This document shows positions 22,760-33,931 of a stretch of DNA of 64,000 bases, in pieces. The position numbers and the translations under genes were made by a program. The stretch lies in contig JAVHZZ010000003.1 in NCBI GenBank assembly GCA_036250195.1, positions 35,992,335-36,056,334 of the forward strand. Direction: 5' to 3'. Position 1 is the first letter of the stretch. Every line of letters begins with the position of its first letter. The notes under the pieces were generated by a model, which had not been told where the DNA came from, did no database searches, and saw only the letters and a program-made list of their open reading frames with translations. Origin of the DNA: Mixophyes australis. Its lineage: Eukaryota > Chordata > Amphibia > Anura > Limnodynastidae.

Positions 22760-22938
22760 GGGGTAAATGTATGAACGTGCGGGTTCTTCAACACCCACGT
22801 GTTCGGCGATTAAATTTCAAGCGGCGCTGCATTGTAAAGGGAAGTTTCCCTTTACAATGCAGCGCCGCTTGAAATTTAATCGCCGAACACGCTGAACACG
22901 CGGGTGTTGAAGAACCCGCACGTTCATACATTTACCCC
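22760..22938. mobile_element. Near-perfect palindromic MITE, GGGGTAAATGTATGAA ends
   Basis: Arms of about 85 bp meet without a real loop at GGGAAGTTTCCC (about 22840). Left: GGGGTAAATGTATGAACGTG; right: CACGTTCATACATTTACCCC. It shares termini with 3446-3583 but its inner arm sequence differs. It could extrude as a cruciform. Confidence 0.9.
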
Positions 22939-22974
22939 CTGATTTGTTAAAAATGCTATATCATACAAAACTAT

Positions 22975-23128
22975 GGGGTAGATTAATCAAACCTTCTAAA
23001 AAAGGAACCAATCAGATTCTAGGCATCGTGTTCTAGAACATACTAGATACATAATAATTAGAATCTGATCTGTTGCTATGGGCAACACCTCCACTTTTTC
23101 TTTTTAAGAGGTTTGATAAATCTGCCCC
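22975..23128. mobile_element. Palindromic MITE (ACCAATCAGATTCTAG subfamily)
   Basis: GGGGTAGATTAATCAAACCT on the left and AGGTTTGATAAATCTGCCCC on the right; the core CAACCAATCAGATTCTAG is partly deleted to GGAACCAATCAGATTCTAG. Confidence 0.82.
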
Positions 23129-23365
23129 AATAGCTTTGGTGAAGGGCAGCTCCCATACTATCTAACAACATTTCAACAACTGTCAATATTTTGGTTAGTC
23201 ATAGAACATATTGTTTCAGCTGATCATATAAAATGATAAAGTAATACCAAAAATTAACATATCATACACAACTAGTACAGGCATGGCAGAGTGTCTAGGA
23301 GAAAGACTGTGCAGTTTGTTTATAAGCTGATGATATTAAGGCAATAGGCAATAAGAATACAGTTT

Positions 23366-23679
23366 AATGGCTATTCATTAAGGAAAGGAAAACAAAAAAA
23401 TGAGTAACTTTGCACCTTGGCAAAACCATGTTGCATTGGAGGGGGGGGGGTAAATTTAAAATTTGATGTTAGATTTATAGCATGTTCTAGATCAACTTTA
23501 AATGTCAGTGTACAAATAAAGCTATCAAGTATTTGTGTGCTACATGACAAAACAGTCAGTATTTATCTTATGTGCAAAATAAAAAAAACTAATTTGCACC
23601 CCTTGCATTGTAACATAGTTTTGTCCATGAGAAAACTTACTCACTTTTTTGCCTTACTCTCCTTAATAACTCAGGTCCA
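23366..23679. mobile_element. MITE related to the 3781-4112 element
   Basis: CATTAAGGAAAGG opens it and CTTAATAACTCAGG closes it. Shared interior: CAAAACCATGTTGCATTGGA, AGCTATCAAGTATTTGTGTG, ACTTAC and TTGCATTGTAACATAGTTTT. Confidence 0.75.
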
Positions 23680-23940
23680 CTGTTTTAAAAACTTGCCTAT
23701 AGAAATGTTTTTTCTTTGCAATGTTATTTCTTTATAGTATGGCTTAGCATAGCTGCCTTTTGTAAAAAGCTCAGAGAAAAAGATTAAACAGTTATAGTTG
23801 CATCATCTATAGAGAAATAGTGGGATTTTTACGTACAGTTGGTCAATGTTGGAAAATTGGGGAATTTCCAAGCAACAAAATGTCCATTTAAAAGTAATTG
23901 AAAAATATGACAATTGACAATTATGGCTGCAGAGTCCATT

Positions 23941-24108
23941 GGCTAGATTTACTAAACTGCGGGTTTGAAAAAGTGGGGATGTTGCCTATAGCAACCAATC
24001 AGATTCTAGCTGTCATTTTGTACAAGGTACTAAATAAATGAAAGCTAGAATCTGATTGGTTGCTATAGGCCCACTTTTTCAAACCCGCAGCTTAGTAAAT
24101 CTAGCCCC
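23941..24108. mobile_element. Palindromic MITE (GCAACCAATCAGATTCTAG family)
   Basis: GGCTAGATTTACTAAACTGC to its mirror AGCTTAGTAAATCTAGCCCC; the right arm has lost the AACATCCC segment after GCTATAGG. Confidence 0.9.
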
Positions 24109-24150
24109 ATGTATGCTTTATACAGAACAGTGTACAGTGAGACTTCTGGC

Positions 24151-24230
24151 ACATTGACAGCGGGAGCTGCACATGACGTCCATCGTGTGCACATTAACAG
24201 CGGGAGCTGCACATGACGTCCATCGTGTGA
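24151..24230 (+). repeat. 40-bp tandem duplication
   Basis: ACATTGACAGCGGGAGCTGC at 24151 is repeated as ACATTAACAGCGGGAGCTGC at 24191. Both units include ACATGACGTCCATCGTGTG. Confidence 0.95.
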
Positions 24231-24748
24231 TAGTTGGGAAACTTACACAAACCTCGCTCCACTATACAATTTCTCAAAAGCTACAGTTGTACTAAACAGG
24301 AAGTCATTATGCTTCAATGTGTATAATATATCTCCAACGTGGGAGATAACTTGGCTTTCAAAATAAGTATATTTTTTTTAGTATAATGCCTATAGGAGCC
24401 CATTCTTTATAGAGGAAATACTTTATTTTAGCTGCAGCATTTATGTAAAATATAACAGGAATTGTCAGTTGTCAGCACATCTGCCAGAATTGCTGACAAG
24501 GCAGTTACTCTACTCACTGGGGGTAATCCATAAGCTGTCCCTGGGAGGCAATAACAGTCGTCCAAGATACATCAGCTTCTGTAGACACTTGTCTTATTAA
24601 ATAATAGGTCATGTCCTTAGGAAGCAGAGCTGACATTTGATTTCTGTTTGATATCCGAGTGGGATCATTCCAAAATTTAAAGGGAATTTACTAATGCGTC
24701 ATTTAGAACAAAGTTATTTTCAAGCCAGGAATTCTCCGTAGCCCCAGG

Positions 24749-24751
<3 letters not shown>
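24231..24751. other. Intronic sequence, no recognised element
   Basis: No paired repeat or coding motif. Confidence 0.4.

Positions 24752-24811
<60 letters not shown>
24752..24811. repeat. (TA)n(CA)n microsatellite
   Basis: TA run followed by CA run. Confidence 0.95.
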
Positions 24812-25060
24812 AATATGAATCTAGTGTACATATTATTCTCATTTTCCAACATATCACTTTCAAGGTGCAAAATAAGTGCTTGGCTGTATGTATAGAAAAG
24901 TTTGCAGACTGAAAGCGAACTCACTTTCTATAGGTTATCTGAATTCTCCAGCAGACAAGAAGATGTTTACCCATGCCTGAGAGCCTGGTCCTTTGGCCTC
25001 TGACCATTCACTGGTTTCTTTTACATTGTTATATGAGTGATGGAGGTTATTTAATACAAG

Positions 25061-25458
25061 TTAACCCGTGCATGATACTCATGCATTCTAGTCAAATCAA
25101 GCTACTTAAGGTGTTAAAAAGGTTCTTGTCATGCATTTGGGCCTAGCCCAGGCCTCCTCAGGGGAAGAGCGTTACTTCCCGATGCAAGCGCCCTTTTTTA
25201 ACGTGATTTTGTCCACATGTCACCACCTCATCATTCTTCTCCATCACCTCGTCCTTCATTTTCATCGCCACATCCTTCATCAAGCTACTTAAGGTGTTAA
25301 AAACTCCCCACTGTCACCCCCGGCAACCACCAACCACTCCCAACTGTCACTTCTCCTTCAAGAAATATATAGGTCAGTGTATAACTCTGCCCAGCAGGTG
25401 GAGCTGCAGCTTGGTGGTTTTTTTTTCCACACACGCCACTAGGCATTTATATAGTAGA
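25061..25458 (-). mobile_element. Helitron-like non-autonomous element, copy 1
   Basis: Read on the minus strand it starts TCTACTATATAAATGCC after an A. It ends with a hairpin TGCATGAGTATCATGCA followed by CGGGTTAA. TC start, 3' hairpin and a near-CTRR end fit a Helitron, but the base after the end is C rather than the expected T. Its arms contain two copies of AAGCTACTTAAGGTGTTAAA. It is the inverted partner of 52023-52413. Confidence 0.6.
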
Positions 25459-25956
25459 TGCTCAGTCTATTGTCGCACCCTTTATTTTACCTATTTTCCT
25501 GACTGACTGTTAATACAACTTATGTATCGTAGACAGATTTCAATCTCTAATGAAACTGTGAACATATACAAGGACACTAGATAATTGCTTCTCATAGCTC
25601 GGAACATACTTGTCACAGCTCTTTGTCTTATGAAAGGTTCTTCCTATAGGAGGTATGTGGGCGTAGAGGTGAGATGAGGGTTGTTTTGTCTCTGTAAAGG
25701 AATCTACACATTGTTTCCTTCAGATGTACGAAACATGTAGCCATTTACTGGTCAAAGACAATTCACCAAATTCTTGCATTTAGTGTCAGGGTGAGCTCAG
25801 GCTACAAAGCAATTTTAAACACACTGATTTAGACGTATAGGTGCCTTTAGAGCACGAGAGTAAAGATGCATGCAAGATAAAGCGAACCTGTATCCGTATG
25901 TAGAATCGGATACATCTTGAATGCAAACAACTCAAAAAGGATATAACTTACTCCAG
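25459..25956. other. Intronic sequence, no recognised element
   Basis: No paired repeat or coding motif. Confidence 0.4.
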
Positions 25957-26131
25957 GGGGTAAATTTCTCAAGCTGCTGGTAAGAAAAAGTTAAGATGTT
26001 GCCAATAGCAACCAATCAGATTCTAGTTACAATTTATTTAACACATTCTATAAAACGACAGCTGCAATCTAATATGTTGCTATAGGCAACATCTTCACTT
26101 TTTCAAACCCACAGCGTGATAAATTTACCCC
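25957..26131. mobile_element. Palindromic MITE (GCAACCAATCAGATTCTAG family), diverged
   Basis: GGGGTAAATTTCTCAAGCTG to GCGTGATAAATTTACCCC with the conserved core; more diverged than the 29529 copy. Confidence 0.85.
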
Positions 26132-26767
26132 CCTATTTACCAATATGCTTGAGGGAAGCATAGGATATGCAAGCGTTAGGGATATGTTCTTGTACTGTGC
26201 AGAAGTGACATTGCATTTGTATACAACCTAATAATGTAATAAAAACATGTTTTGATATAATATTATGTTGTTTACAAATAGGGTAATACTGTCAGATACA
26301 TAAGAGAGAAACGTGCCTTATTAATATAAGCAAAAGTGGCAATAACCATATACAAAGATAATTAAATACACCTCCACATCTGTTGTCTACCCCTTTAAAT
26401 GGGAATTGTTTTTCCTGCAGAGGTCCATAAGGAAATGACAGAGAAATAATGCAAATAGATGGTTGCTAATTAATATCATTAATGAATCTAATCCGTGATG
26501 CTAATGAATGAAGTACTATCGACAAGAGGTGAATGCGCAAACAGCCAATGATAGGCTTCCTGACAGGCGCGCTCGCAGCCACGTCCATTTACATGAATGT
26601 ACCCTTACTGTATTAACTTGCCTGCTCTGTCTATCCCCGGTATCGCATCTCCAAGTGTAAGGAGTCGGGAGTCGAAGATACGCAAAGAACATTGAAACTG
26701 ATAAATGGGTTCTTAATTCTGAGTACAAATATGTGTACATTACACCAACAAAACAGACAGAGTGTCT
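26132..26767. other. Intronic sequence, no recognised element
   Basis: No element recognised; the minus-strand 74-codon ORF (26516-26740) has no known motif. Confidence 0.4.
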
Positions 26768-27633
26768 GAGTCATTAAGTAGAGCAAAGCATACAAAAGGA
26801 GTAAGTTTGCACATGGGCAAAACCATGTTGCATTGAAGGAGGGGAGGGTAAATTTAAAACATGGGGACAGATTTATAGTCAGGACAGGGCATGTCCTAGA
26901 TCAGTGATGGGCAAACTACGGCCCGCGGGCCAGATCCGGCCCACTTAGAAGTTCTATCCGGCCCGCCAATATTTAAAAAAATTTCATTAAAATATGCATA
27001 AAATTATTAGGGCCGACCCTGTGTGTTCAGAACCTTCATTTTTATGCCTTCCCAGCTATTTCCTCCATTATACTTCATCCTCCTTCCTAACAGGACACTT
27101 CGTATGTCAATCACTCAAACACCTGCCCGCCCCCTAATGGCTGAAAGTCATGTGAGAAGAGATGGGATTGGCCATATACTAAGGCGGATTTCGATTGGCT
27201 GCTGTGTTGTCAGTTAGTGGCTCACCAGAAAGACGGATCTGCAACAACCTGCTGAAATAAGTGCTGTGTCTGTACGATCGCTGCACTTATAGAGGTAACA
27301 CTGCTATACAACACCCTCCCGTCCCATTCAAAAAATTTGTATTATATATTTTGATAGTTGAGTTTTTTAATAAATAATATTGGCCCGCCTAGAGTGTTTC
27401 TTTTTTATTTGGCCCGCTCCTGAAAAAGTTTGCCCATCACTGTCCTAGATCAACTTTATATTTCAGTGTAAAAATAAAGCTATCAAGTATTTGAGTGCTG
27501 CGTGAAAAAACAGCCAGTATCTAACTTATGTGCAAAATAATAAACTAATTTGCACCCCTTGTATTGTAACATGGTTTTGACCAGGAGCAAATTTACTCCT
27601 TTTTTTGCCTTACTTTCCTTAATAGCTCAGGCC
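26768..27633. mobile_element. MITE (3781-4112 relative) split by a hAT insertion
   Basis: The left part (GAGTCATTAAG ... CAAAACCATGTTGCATTGAA) and right part (AGCTATCAAGTATTTGAGTG ... TTAATAGCTCAGGCCC) rejoin at TCCTAGATCAACTTTA, which matches the uninterrupted copy at about 23487. Confidence 0.82.
26902..27442. mobile_element. Non-autonomous hAT element, CAGTGATGGGCAAACT ends
   Basis: 541 bp with terminal inverted repeats CAGTGATGGGCAAACT and AGTTTGCCCATCACTG. A perfect 8-bp duplication TCCTAGAT flanks it (26894-26901, 27443-27450). Subterminal GGCCCGCGGGCC and GGCCCGCC/GGCCCGCT motifs are typical of vertebrate hAT elements of this kind. The 64-codon ORF inside has no transposase similarity I can see. 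Confidence 0.95.
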
Positions 27634-27858
27634 CATACATGCAACTCTAAATGACCCACATTATCTCTCTGCTGGATGTTCTACACTGGAAACTTCTTCT
27701 AGATTTAAGGGAATCCTGGCATATGGAACAGATGAGTTTTCCAGCGGTGCAGATTCCCACTATAATTTGCAATGTTACAACGTACAATCAGTGATGGGAA
27801 AAAAGTATAGAAAATCCAACCTCTGGAGCATTTTCAATAAGCTGCAAATAGGACTAAA

Positions 27859-28066
27859 ATGATGAAGAAGAAGAAGAAGAAGAAGAAGAAGAAGAAGAAG
27901 AAGAAGAAGAAGAAGAAGAAGAAGAAGAAGAAGAAGAAGAAAAAGAAGAAAGAAGAAGAAGAAGAAGAAGAAAGAAGAAAGAAGAAGAAAGAAGAAGAAG
28001 AAGAAAGAAGAAGAAGAAGAAGAAAGAAGAAGAAGAAAGAAGAAAGAAGAAGAAGAAGAGGAAAGA
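27859..28066 (+). repeat. (GAA)n purine-only repeat
   Basis: About 208 bp of AAG/GAA triplets with irregular AAAG and GGA interruptions; all purine on the + strand. A poly-Lys/Glu ORF across it is an artefact. Confidence 0.97.
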
Positions 28067-29177
28067 TTTTTCAGTGCGTCTTAAAAAGTAGAAAGTGTTG
28101 GTTTAAAACACAAATGTGTACATAAAAAGGGTTTCCTGTCTAATTAATATAGGTGATATGCCAGAACTTTTCATATACTGAGGGAAAAAGTTTACCTTAA
28201 CAATATTATTCTTCACCCACTTCCTGTTCTACAACAACTCTTTAGCCCATTCAGACAAATTACTTTGTCTCAGACTTTTGAAATAATGTATCAACTGTTG
28301 TAACTTTCTATGTATTGTAATTTAATATACTGTCTTTTTATATAAACTGTCTTTTTTCCTCTAAATTAAATAAGAATAGAAAAAGGTCTCAAGTTCCTTT
28401 AAAATTATTTTTAGTTTGTGGGAGAAGTGATACCAGAGCCTGTTCTACTTGTTTTTCTTTCTTTCTTTTAGGCACCAAATTTATATAGTAGCTTGTTAGA
28501 TTGTGAGGATTTATGTAATGACAACAACGCACAACACTCATGGGAGAGGAAACAATTACAACATCTACTGTAGCTATGAAACTAGTAACACTGTTGCTCA
28601 CCCAGTGCATAGTCATCTTCAGCTATCTTTACTGCCTTCTGCCTCACTCTAATGTTGAACTGAACAGTTCTCCAACTTTATACACAGACAAAAGCAATTA
28701 ATAAATCTGTAAATTTAAATTTTATGAATAATTGTCGAGATTATTTCACTAAACTCCAGGTATGGGGTCTATATTCTGAAATATTTTAGAAGAATGGTTT
28801 TCCTCATAAAACGACTAAATTACATTTCAAAATACCTCTGCCTTTAAAATTGCTTAGCAGTGCTCCACACAGTGTCTGTAGGGACAAGAGATCCTATGCC
28901 TGTGTGTTGAATACATATTTTGGAGCATCACAGGTGTTGTGAAACTAGAAGACCTAGAATGCCCGACAAACCCCTGCTGAAACTCGTAGTTCCACAGCAT
29001 TTGGCGAATGACAGGTTTCCTACCTCTGTGTGACAGAATTTATTGATCTGTTTAATAAATTCTCCTGGAGCTTGTTAGATATAGACAAACCAGTAAAAAA
29101 AAGAGTTTTTAAGACTCATGAATATTGTTAATGCTATTTAGTGTATATCTCTAGAATGAGCTACTAGTGGCAAACGG
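28067..29177. other. Intronic sequence; one short hAT-type MITE
   Basis: At 28928-29012, CAGGTGTTGTGAAACTAGAA ... GTAGTTCCACAGCATTTGGC is a degraded relative of the palindrome at 13904-14042. Nothing else recognised. Confidence 0.5.
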
Positions 29178-29280
29178 GGAATTTAGACTGTAATCCCCAA
29201 TGGGGCAGGGACTGATGTGAGTGAGTTCTCAGTACAGTGCTGTGTAATTACTGGCACTATATAAATAAATGTTGATGAAG
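29178..29280 (+). repeat. SINE 3' fragment
   Basis: GGAATTTAGACTGTAATCCC, GGGCAGGGACTGATGTGAGT and CTATATAAATAAATGTTGAT match the tail of the tRNA-headed SINE; the head is missing. Confidence 0.75.
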
Positions 29281-29528
29281 ATCTCACACATTTGTAGAAT
29301 AACTTCTCTATCATCTTAAATTCTGGGCAATATTGTCCTAAAATAATTATGGAGCGCTTCTCTTATCCAGGTTGATGCTGCATGTTGGCATCACAACTCC
29401 CAACCTACACATTCAAGGATAAACTCTATTTCTAGGCACTTTTCACAGTTGAGTCAGTGGCTATTTTTGGGGTTCAGTGGTCCTCAAAAGTGGGCAGAGC
29501 TGTAATCCTATGGTCTATTTAAACACTT

Positions 29529-29704
29529 GGGGCTAGATTTACTAAGCTGCGGGTTTGAAAAAGTGGGGATGTTGCCTATAGCAACCAATCAGATTCTAGC
29601 TGTCATTTTGTAGAAAGCACTACATAAATGAAAGATAGAATCTGATTGGTTGCTATAGGCAACATCCCCACTTTTTCAAACCCGCAGTTTAGTAAATCTA
29701 GCCC
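29529..29704. mobile_element. Palindromic MITE (GCAACCAATCAGATTCTAG family), best copy
   Basis: GGGGCTAGATTTACTAAGCT to AGTTTAGTAAATCTAGCCC, arms nearly perfect. It abuts the truncated 5' edge of the Tc1 remnant. Confidence 0.93.
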
Positions 29705-30536
29705 TAGATCTCAGATAATCCTCCAACATATACTTCTCCCAACCATCCAAGAACAGTTTGGTGATGAACAATGCCTTTTCCAGCATGATGGAGCACCACA
29801 TAAGACAAAAGTGATAACTAAGTGGCTCGGGGATCAAAACATCAAAATTTTGGGTCCATGGCCAGGAATCTCCCCAGACCTTAATCCAGGGCCATCTTAA
29901 CAACATTATGGGCCCCCGGGCAAAGCAGTGCACCAGGGCCCCTACATATACATTATATATAGATGTATAGAGATACAGATATAGATATAGATATATAGAG
30001 ATAGAGATAGATAGATGTACTTGCTCAGTGACCCTTGAAGGTTTTTTTTGCAGGTTTTTTTTTTTTTCAGGATTATTTATTCTAATTAAGAGCCCTGCCT
30101 ATGGGGCCCCCTTGCCCATGGGGCCCCCAGCACCTGCCCATCGTGCCCAATAGAAAAGATGGCCCTGCCTTAATCCCATTGAGAACTTGTGGTCAGTCCT
30201 CAAGAGGCGGGTGGACAAATAAAAACCCACAAATTCTGACAAACTCCAAGCACTGATTAGGCAAGAATGGGCGGCCATCAGTCAGTATGTGGCCCAGAAG
30301 TTGATTGACAGCATGCCAGGGCCAATTGCAGAGGTCTTCAAAAAGAAGGGTCAACACTGCAAATATTGACTCTTAATGTATTTGTCAACAAAAGCCTTTG
30401 ACACTTATGAAATGCTTGTAATGTTACTTCAGTATACCATAGCAACATCTGACAAAAAGGTCTAAAAACACTGAAGCAGCAAAGTTTGTGAAAACCAATA
30501 CTTGTGTCATTCTCAAAACTTTTGGCCATGACTGTA
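29705..30536 (+). pseudogene. Second Tc1-like transposase remnant, interrupted by hAT
   Basis: The frame from about 29700 shows the second catalytic block CLFQHDGAPHKT and then ISPDLNP. A hAT element (29887-30167) interrupts it, after which PIENLWSVLKRRVDK resumes and meets a stop (TAA near 30220); the remaining C-terminal codons continue to about 30369. The 3' terminal repeat reads CTTTTGGCCATGACTGTA, a Tc1 end distinct from the other two remnants. The 5' half is missing. Confidence 0.88.
29887..30167. mobile_element. Non-autonomous hAT, CAGGGCCATCTT ends, inside Tc1
   Basis: 281 bp; ends CAGGGCCATCTTAA and AAGATGGCCCTG; perfect 8-bp duplication CCTTAATC (29879-29886, 30168-30175). A GATA-rich run lies at 29955-30014 and GGGGCCCCC blocks at both sides. 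Same family as 32164-32595. Confidence 0.95.
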
Positions 30537-32155
30537 AAAAGTCCAGCACACACCAGAAAGTTTCAAACACCCAGATTTGTATGCTCTCTTTGGTCTGTCT
30601 TTCAGGTCATCAATGTTCTGACCCCTGCAGCCCTGAAAGGATTATTCCAGGACCCATAGCTGGAACATGTCAGCTGTCATTTACTAAACAAGAGGCTATT
30701 TTCAATTAGCCAGTGAGACACAAGCAACGTCCATCTGGAGGTTCAAATCAACTATATATAGGCCCAGCTCTCCTCACTAATGTGATGCTGCACAAACAGG
30801 TTCCTACCAGGAGTATCCCTTTGAAGCCTTGGGCGACTGGGCAAAAATAGGTCTAGTGGCTTTTGAAAGGAATTACGTTGTGACCTTTAATTAACCCTTT
30901 GGGATACAGCATTGTCCACATCATTAAAAAATGGACACCTGATACTGGGAGCATACATGAAAACAAAAATGGTCAGGAGGGGTGCAAGCGTTCAACCCTT
31001 AAATTAGTTCAATCAACAGAATATACCCAGTCTGCAGTGGAGAAACACAAGTTTCCAAATAGCCTAAAGAAAGTTAAACAAAAAGAAAAGAAAACTACGC
31101 TGCTCTAAGGCAGGAAACAAGAGATAAAACAAGTTCTCGAGTAATTATATCACCTTCGGCACGGCCCACATATGAATTTATTTATAGACGATCACAGCAT
31201 GAATAGGAAGTAGAGGCAGCTCCAACACTTTTTCACCCAAATGAGTCTTTTTGAGATTAAAAATCTACACGTAAAACCAGAAAACTAATTACTGCCCATA
31301 TGAGAAACATAAGGTAACTTAGATACAAAGTATCCCACTTCTAGGTAACACGTACAGAGACATGATCTTATGTCTTGCGTCACAGCGAGGAAAAACCGTC
31401 CAATGTGTTTCATACTCCGGCGTTCAAAATATTTTTATTAAGAATAGACAAATATATACCTGAACATTTTTTAACTCCACAGATAGGAATAGTTATATTC
31501 TGTCTGACAGCTGTCATCGCCCATCAAGCATGAAGAATATTAGAAAGGACACTGCTGATTTTGATCATCAAATTGTTTACATGTAGGAAGGTAATGATTA
31601 TAATTTTAATGAAGCCATTCTGAAAATTAGAGGTATGCCATTTTTTTTGCAAAGGATATGCATTGCCGTACAGTGTATTTGCACCAAAAATGCAAATACA
31701 TACGTCTATATCTAGATTTCTGCATAACGCTGACTTGCAGAGAGTGCAGTAAGGTCATGTTCACTTATAACTGACATAATTAGATTTAGATACATCCCGG
31801 ATACGCCTTTTAGGAGGCGTATCTCTTGTGGGTGCTAGAGAGCATGGATAAGCAGTGATGATGACAACAATCAGCAGCACTATATAGCCGCTTCTGATTG
31901 GCTGACTGCGTATTGACCCCTCCAGTTAATTACCTAAATCAATAAACATTCATTCATTATTCATTAATTATTAATTTATTCATTATTGCGTCCGGAAGAC
32001 AGGGAAAAGTTGCTAGGCAACAGGACAGTGAGGGAAGGCAGCTGACACCTACTCTGCGTGCGGGGATGGCGCCTGACTGTATACAGTTTTGGGTACTAAA
32101 CTTACTTTTCAAAAACTAAAGATGGCCCTAAGTGCTCCTAGTCCTACCCAACCTC
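30537..32155. other. Intronic sequence, no recognised element
   Basis: No paired repeats; ORFs of 69-75 codons have no motif. ATT-rich block near 31940-31990. Confidence 0.4.
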
Positions 32156-32163
32156 GCTGCATA

Positions 32164-32595
32164 CAAGGCCGTCTTTCCCATTGGGCACAATGGGCAGGTG
32201 TCCGGGGGCCCTGCAGCCCAGGGGGGCCCGTCGGAGGCAGCAAAAAAAAAAACCTGAAAAAAAAGAAGAAAATACTTACCTTGCGGTCAGCTGGCGATCT
32301 GGCTCCCTCCATGGTCTCCTCCTCCGTCTCGCTGGCAGTGCATGTCATCACGCCCGCCCGACATCCATTGCGGAGCGAGATGGAGGAGGAGACCATGGAG
32401 GGAGCCGGATCGCCAGCTGACCGCAAGGTAAGTATTTTCTTCAGGTTGTTTTTTTTTGCTGCCTCCGACGGGCCCCCCTGGGCTGCAGTGCCCATATATA
32501 TAATATATATATATTTTTTTATATATATATGTATATATAGGGGCCCCGGTGCACTGTTTTCCCCAGGGGCCCAAAATGTTGATAAGATGGCCCTG
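32164..32595. mobile_element. Non-autonomous hAT with long palindromic interior
   Basis: Ends CAAGGCCGTCTT and AAGATGGCCCTG; perfect 8-bp duplication GCTGCATA (32156-32163, 32596-32603). The interior is a long inverted repeat (about 32229-32472) whose two arms each carry CGCAAGGTAAGTATTTTC, a consensus-like 5' splice site, one on each strand. The 188-codon ORF across it is a palindrome artefact. Confidence 0.95.
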
Positions 32596-32658
32596 GCTGC
32601 ATATCAGTCTAAACTGACCGCTGTCATTCCAGCTTTATTCATAGACTACAAATAATGT

Positions 32659-32876
32659 ATTCATATATTCAATTAGGTTTCTGGTCCTCGGTAACGCACC
32701 TGAACAGGCCGCAATGTCAATCCACGGTACCGCAATAACATGGATTTTCGTGCGCCCCCCCATAGGGTCGTGTAGGAAAATCTGCGTTATTGCGGTACCG
32801 TATTACCGTCAATACTGTGCACTTTTCATGGTAACGTGCGCTACTGCAGACCGGAAACCTAATTGAATATGCTCCA
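32659..32876. mobile_element. Palindromic MITE (ATTCAATTAGGTTTC ends)
   Basis: ATATTCAATTAGGTTTCTGG is mirrored by GGAAACCTAATTGAATATG; inner arms GGTACCGCAATAAC and GTTATTGCGGTACC pair. Confidence 0.82.
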
Positions 32877-33851
32877 TAGTGTGTAATGCCATTCCACGGT
32901 CGTATCCTCGGGACTTAACACCAATGCAAAACGTCTGGTAGTGCCGTGAAATTCAATTTCCACTGTAGTTTCACTGTACCAGAAAATGATTTAATTTAAA
33001 GAGATCATTTAGTTTTTAGGTGTGAGGGAAAAATGTGCATTCTAATTATTTACACAATAATGGTACCACCGATATACGAGGTGCAAGGCATGTCAAAATA
33101 ATCCGCATAATCCAAAGACAGTTAAGTTAACTTTATTTCTATTTAACCACTTAGATCTATGAGGTCTCTACATTTAATAGTTGTTATTTGTTAAATGTTA
33201 CTTTTTGGTGGGCCCTTGTGGAATCCATTATGTTGGTAAAATGGTGGTAAAACAGAGAGGACGTTGGAGGTCAAGAGTTTACAAGTATATTAAGAACATT
33301 AATATGGGGGTAACAGTGTTTCACAACATTTTGCAGTAAAATATTTTAAAAATCCTAAAGCTTTAACCTCTTTGGTAAACAGTTTGATAAAATTTCACAG
33401 GAGGGCTGGTAACATTATACATCAAATATCTAAGGACATTTTTTCGAGCACAATACTTGCAGCCTATGGGTTTCACTAGTGAGATTTACTTGTTTCTATT
33501 ATGAATGATTGATTCATGACTTAGTTTTATTTATTTATTTATTTTAAATAATTTCATGAATTGTTGTCAAGCTCGACTTTAATGTATCTGAAGGGAATTT
33601 AAAGTTACCTTACACCCCTTCTGTAACGTAAGACCCTGGATTGTGCTTCCATGGCTTTTACCTGACAGCGCAATACTTTGCGTGTAAGTTAGCTTACGTT
33701 CCTTGCGTGCGCAGTACTGAAAGATTTCAGATTGTACAGCATTGGTGCGCTCGTATCTAGATGTTTAATCTGGTAGATACTGGGCTGCTGTTCTCACGGT
33801 CTTATATGACTGAAATGAGCCTGTGACAGATGTGTATTCTGAAGAGTGCTT
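32877..33851. other. Intronic sequence, no recognised element
   Basis: AT-rich, no paired repeat. Confidence 0.4.
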
Positions 33852-33931
33852 CATCATCATCATCATCATCATTTATTTATATAGCGCCACTGATTCCGCA
33901 GCGCTGTACAGAGAACTCACTCACATCATGC
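33852..33931 (-). repeat. Truncated SINE tail with (ATC)n
   Basis: (ATC)n then ATTTATTTATATAGCGCCAC through GTACAGAGAACTCACTCACA; the SINE body beyond is absent. Confidence 0.85.

Noticed and set aside
27859..28125. Lys/Glu-rich ORF
   Set aside because: Direct translation of the GAA microsatellite.
29529..29704. Hairpin as a possible microRNA precursor
   Set aside because: Arms are too long and it is one of seven dispersed MITE copies; no evidence for a processed product.
32089..32655. 188-codon ORF and its minus-strand partners
   Set aside because: They span the palindromic hAT 32164-32595; sequence is arm versus complementary arm plus TA microsatellite.
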